In this document: one piece after another, positions 5,509-8,190 of the stretch | Layout of the letters: every line of letters begins with the position of its first letter | Position numbering within the stretch: position 1 is the first letter of the stretch | Source: Planctomycetota bacterium | GTDB taxonomy: Bacteria > Planctomycetota > Phycisphaerae > WQYP01 | Reading direction: 5' to 3' | DNA length: 8,190 bases | NCBI GenBank assembly: GCA_021785155.1 | Contig: JAJYGE010000144.1 | Location: forward strand, 1-8,190 | Notes under the pieces: model-generated | Database searches by the model: none | What the model saw: only the letters and a program-made list of their open reading frames with translations | What the model was told of the DNA's origin: nothing | Translations under genes and position numbers: made by a program

Positions 5509-6452
5509 ATACAGCGGAACCATCGGGTGTGCGAACAGTGGCAACGGTTCGGCTGACACTGGATCGCTCAAAGCAGGCGGCGGATTATTTACGATCTGCC
5601 GGCGGCGGTGTAATGGACACGCTGGCCCATTTTTGGGAACGTCTGGCTTTGACCCCCCCACTGTCGCGGGATGATTTGCATCTGATTCTGGCGGGCGAGG
5701 TGGATGGAGAATCGGCGGAAATTAATTTTATAAATGCTTGTGGGGCAATGCTTTATGTTCCAAAAGCGCATCGAGCGGATGTCCTGGCATTATCGGCCGC
5801 GTCAGCCGAGGCGATGTGCAATTATTTGGAAAAATGGTGGGCTTCCAGCCAAGTATCAAAACAGGGTTCAATCCCGGCCGAAAATATTGCGGCGGGAATA
5901 CCAATTAATTATGTCACCGGTGTCGCCGAAGGAATCGCCACAATGACGCCCCGCTTATTGTCTATGGTGAATCGGAAGGCACCGGCGCGAAAAAGTGTCA
6001 ATGTGATGATGACATTGCCGGCTGATCGGCCAGCGGCTTTATGTGGCCGGGTGCGTTTGGCGCGGGATGGTGATGAGCCAGTCTTAAATCGTTGGCGCAA
6101 ATTATACAATCAGGAACGCGGTATTCTGTTCGATGCGGATGTGGATGCTTGGATTGAATCGCGTAATGTTTATGTGCACGAAACGAACGGCCTAATTGTT
6201 GCATTAGCGAAATTTGATTTAATATTACCTACAACAGTAGAGATTGGTGGCGTTTTCACATTTCCTGAATACCGCAAGCAGGGGTTTGGTGCGGAGCTTG
6301 TAAATGACTTAGCTTGCCGAATTAGGCAGATGAATAAGACCCCCCTGCTGCAAGTAGACATTGAAAACACTCCGGCCTTAGCAATGTACCAGAAGATGAA
6401 TTGGATTGAACTGGGCCGTCTGGCGCGAGTGTGGCTGACTTCGGCGGCGTGA
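5505..6452 (+). CDS. GNAT-family N-acetyltransferase
   Basis: This 315-residue protein has a GNAT domain in its C-terminal half. The acetyl-CoA-binding motif follows a beta strand: EIGGVFTFPEYRKQGFG (246-262) fits RxxGxG with R257, G260 and G262. The motif B helix follows as ENTPALAMYQKMNW, with N288 and Y295 in the usual places. The layout resembles COG3393-type predicted acetyltransferases, which carry an additional N-terminal region. Here residues 1 to about 180 match nothing recognised. The substrate is unknown. The TTG start at 5505 is chosen because AGGAG lies at 5490-5494 with a 10-nt spacer; GTG codons at 5529 and 5538 are alternatives. A parS site begins 11 bp after the stop codon, and parB follows on the same strand. 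Confidence 0.82.
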   Translation: MNTAEPSGVRTVATVRLTLDRSKQAADYLRSAGGGVMDTLAHFWERLALTPPLSRDDLHLILAGEVDGESAEINFINACGAMLYVPKAHRADVLALSAASAEAMCNYLEKWWASSQVSKQGSIPAENIAAGIPINYVTGVAEGIATMTPRLLSMVNRKAPARKSVNVMMTLPADRPAALCGRVRLARDGDEPVLNRWRKLYNQERGILFDADVDAWIESRNVYVHETNGLIVALAKFDLILPTTVEIGGVFTFPEYRKQGFGAELVNDLACRIRQMNKTPLLQVDIENTPALAMYQKMNWIELGRLARVWLTSAA

Positions 6453-6463
6453 TTTTTAGTTTA

Positions 6464-6479
6464 TGTTCCACGTGGAACA
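6464..6479. promoter_or_regulatory. parS: parS centromere site 1
   Basis: TGTTCCACGTGGAACA is a perfect 16-bp palindrome. It differs from the Bacillus-type chromosomal parS (TGTTTCACGTGAAACA) only by one symmetric pair of changes. It lies just upstream of parB, as expected for a ParB loading site, and 12 bp ahead of the proposed parB -35 element. Confidence 0.92.
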
Positions 6480-6491
6480 GAGCACTCGGCC

Positions 6492-6520
6492 TTGACGTAT
6501 CCGTTGGGATAATAGACAAT
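6492..6520 (+). promoter_or_regulatory. Candidate parB promoter between the two parS sites
   Basis: A TTGACG -35 (6492-6497), a 17-nt spacer and a GACAAT -10 (6515-6520) fit a sigma70-type promoter. The -10 runs into the first base of parS site 2, and transcription would start near 6527, inside that site. ParB bound to either parS would then repress its own promoter. A GATAAT at 6508-6513 is an alternative -10 but lacks a -35. Confidence 0.5.
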
Positions 6521-6535
6521 GTTCCACGTAGAACA
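6520..6535. promoter_or_regulatory. parS: parS centromere site 2
   Basis: TGTTCCACGTAGAACA matches site 1 at 15 of 16 positions; the single G-to-A change breaks one base pair of palindrome symmetry. It begins 56 bp after site 1 begins. Read as protein it gives the well-known spurious MFHVEH extension of annotated ParB and neighbouring genes. Confidence 0.88.
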
Positions 6536-6551
6536 TCGTTGGTATTGGCAC

Positions 6552-6556
6552 GGAGA
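6552..6556 (+). promoter_or_regulatory. parB ribosome binding site
   Basis: GGAGA at 6552-6556 sits 7 nt before the ATG at 6564. It decides in favour of this start over the in-frame ATG at 6519, which lies in parS site 2 and has no ribosome binding site. Confidence 0.8.
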
Positions 6557-6563
6557 AAATATT

Positions 6564-7508
6564 ATGGCAGCGCAACCGCGACTTGGCAGGGGGCTTAACG
6601 CACTGATCACGAAGAATGTGAAATCTCATTCTGATGAAGTATCCGGAACTACCATAAGTGGTAGGGATGAAGTAAAAGACCCACAAAATAATCGTGAATC
6701 ACATGCCAATTCAATTCGTATTTATGAAATTCAGATAGATCAAATTGACAACAATCCGCATCAGCCGCGTGAAAAAATGGATTCCGACGCACTGGCGGAA
6801 TTATCCACGTCCATTCGTGCACACGGCATTTTGCAACCCGTGTTGCTTAAGCAAGTAGGGGAGCGCTATCAACTCGTGGCCGGACATCGCCGTACTGCCG
6901 CCGCCAAAAATGCCGGCCTTCGTACCGTGCCCGCAATTATTCGCTCCGATACCACGCCTGAGCAACAAATTGAATGGGCCTTAATTGAAAATATCCAGAG
7001 GCAAGACCTTAATGCCGTTGAACGGGCCAAAGCCTACCGGGCATATATTGAGCGTTTCTCACTTACACATTCTCAAGCCGCTGCACGCCTTGGTGAAGAT
7101 CGCACCACGATTACCAATTTTCTGCGATTGCTTGAACTGCCCGCCGACATTCAGGACTTGATTACAGCCGGTACCATTTCCACCGGTCACGCCAAAGTAT
7201 TGGCCGGTATTGATGATACCGAACGTCAAATTGCTTTGGCATCCTTGGCGGCACAACAGGGGCTAAGCGTCCGGCGGCTGGAAGCGCTGGCCCGGGAAAG
7301 CGGGGCGGCCACAGCCCGTGTTGCCAAAGCCGGTTCGGTTCGTACCCCGAATGTGTTGGATATGGAGCAACAGCTTTCCCGCCAACTGGGCACTAAAATA
7401 CGCATTCTCCCGAGCCGTAAAAAAGGCGCGGGCAAAGTTGTTATCCAATATTTTTCCGTGGATGAATTTGATCGCATCTTCGGCCAGTTTACAACCAATA
7501 ACATATAA
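6564..7508 (+). CDS. parB: Chromosome partitioning protein ParB (Spo0J)
   Basis: This 314-residue protein is the CTP-dependent clamp that loads at parS and spreads on DNA to drive origin segregation with ParA and SMC. The N-terminus MAAQPRLGRGLNALI is the ParA-interacting type. The CTP-binding domain has NPHQPR (64-69), GILQPV (88-93), GHRRTAAAKNAGL (107-119) and ENIQRQDLN (142-150). The helix-turn-helix covers about 168-189, and the C-terminal dimerisation segment about 269-310. The usual GERR of motif II is GHRR here. The start at 6564 is chosen for its GGAGA site and typical N-terminus; an upstream in-frame ATG at 6519 would translate parS. parA is not adjacent: the upstream gene is a GNAT acetyltransferase. 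Autorepression through the two flanking parS sites is likely. Confidence 0.97.
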   Translation: MAAQPRLGRGLNALITKNVKSHSDEVSGTTISGRDEVKDPQNNRESHANSIRIYEIQIDQIDNNPHQPREKMDSDALAELSTSIRAHGILQPVLLKQVGERYQLVAGHRRTAAAKNAGLRTVPAIIRSDTTPEQQIEWALIENIQRQDLNAVERAKAYRAYIERFSLTHSQAAARLGEDRTTITNFLRLLELPADIQDLITAGTISTGHAKVLAGIDDTERQIALASLAAQQGLSVRRLEALARESGAATARVAKAGSVRTPNVLDMEQQLSRQLGTKIRILPSRKKGAGKVVIQYFSVDEFDRIFGQFTTNNI

Positions 7509-7533
7509 AATTATGTTGATATGTGAATTTGTT

Positions 7534-8190
7534 ATGAGAACACCGGCAACCATCCTGGATTTCCTGCGGCGACAATATCCGCAGGCCAAGATGACCACCC
7601 TCCGGCGGATGATTCAGGACGCCAGAGTCACCATCAATGACCACCCCGTGCGATCACTTAAGCAATGTGTGCCTGAAGGAGTCATACCGAAGGTTCAGGA
7701 TACTGCCGTCAACACCGCCGCGACATCACCGCATCTGTCGGACGCCGTGCGTACGCTTTACGCGGACGCGGATGTTCTGGTGGTTGTTAAACCACCGGGT
7801 CTTCTGACCGCCACCGATGCGGATGAGAAACGCCCGACATTGCTGGCCGGCGTGAACCGTGTGCTTGCCAGGGACAACCAGAAACTTAAGGCCCATCTGG
7901 TGCATCGCCTGGATCGTGACGCCTCCGGGTTGCTGGTATTGGCCCGCGGCGTGCGCGCACTGGCGGATTTGAAGCGACAATTCCGAACCCACAGTATCAC
8001 CCGCGAGTATGAGCTGGTGGTACATGGGACGCCCAAAGCCCCGGCGGGGCGGCTGGAACATCGGTTGCTTGAAACGGAATCTGGAATGATGCGCGTTTGT
8101 CCACAAAACCCCGGGATCCAAAGCGCTGCCGCCGGCAAACCGGCAATTCTGGATTATCAAATTCTCCAAGCCAATCGGGCCTTCAGCCTG
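7534..8190 (+). CDS. RluA-family pseudouridine synthase, C-terminus cut by window edge
   Basis: This gene encodes an RNA pseudouridine synthase that isomerises specific uridines in rRNA or tRNA. 219 codons are visible with no stop before the edge. An S4-like RNA-binding domain fills about residues 5-55 (FLRRQYPQAKMTTLRRMIQD, then DARVTINDHPV). The catalytic domain has VVVKPPGLLT with K86, and the active-site motif HRLDRDASGLLVLA with the catalytic aspartate at D127. The customary T of the D-T-S-G stretch is A here. The start at 7534 lies 25 nt after parB; an in-frame ATG at 7513 would shorten the gap to 4 nt. Neither has a clear ribosome binding site, so cotranscription with parB is plausible. 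The subfamily (RluA, RluC or RluD) cannot be settled from the fragment. Confidence 0.9.
   Translation, partial: MRTPATILDFLRRQYPQAKMTTLRRMIQDARVTINDHPVRSLKQCVPEGVIPKVQDTAVNTAATSPHLSDAVRTLYADADVLVVVKPPGLLTATDADEKRPTLLAGVNRVLARDNQKLKAHLVHRLDRDASGLLVLARGVRALADLKRQFRTHSITREYELVVHGTPKAPAGRLEHRLLETESGMMRVCPQNPGIQSAAAGKPAILDYQILQANRAFSL

Noticed and set aside
7726..8169. 147-codon minus-strand frame opposite the pseudouridine synthase
   Set aside because: The plus strand carries clear RluA motifs over the same bases; this is a shadow.
1..8190. CRISPR arrays, tRNA or rRNA genes, phage or transposase genes
   Set aside because: No spaced direct-repeat array, cloverleaf or recognisable mobile-element protein was seen on either strand.

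Overview
The window reads as a stretch of bacterial chromosome with moderately high GC. It carries housekeeping genes and no phage, transposase, CRISPR, tRNA or rRNA. The style of the ribosomal protein L27, the DNA polymerase I with a proline-rich linker, and a short hpf-ptsN-HPr gene string suggest a member of the Planctomycetota, possibly Phycisphaerae. That assignment comes from general family resemblance, not a search, and is only moderately secure.

Layout. Positions 1-2398 (minus strand) hold most of polA (DNA polymerase I); its C-terminus runs off the left edge. A gap at 2399-2644 contains a striking 164-bp nested inverted repeat. rpmA (L27) follows on the minus strand at 2645-2917. A divergent intergenic region (2918-3148) holds promoters facing both ways. 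On the plus strand come hpf (ribosome hibernation factor), a PTS EIIA gene of the PtsN type, and an HPr gene. These three are each separated by about 60 bp and probably form one transcription unit. After a structured intergenic region comes a Nudix-fold gene that resembles the NUDT22 type. A 261-bp gap holds a hairpin and an AT-rich segment and leads into a TTG-started GNAT acetyltransferase gene. Two parS sites and parB follow. The right edge cuts a pseudouridine synthase gene of the RluA family.

How the genes work together. hpf, ptsN and HPr recall the nitrogen-PTS cluster of Proteobacteria, where a phosphorelay accompanies the ribosome hibernation factor; here rpoN and rapZ are absent from the window. 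ParB and its two parS sites form a self-contained chromosome segregation locus. The sites bracket the likely parB promoter, which implies autoregulation and suggests the locus lies in the origin domain. polA, rpmA and the RluA-type gene are ordinary replication and translation functions.

The best candidates for something undescribed are the nested palindrome upstream of polA (a REPIN- or MITE-like element with compensatory changes in its inner hairpins), the parS-promoter-parS arrangement, and the NUDT22-like bacterial Nudix protein. No clearly novel multi-gene system is visible.
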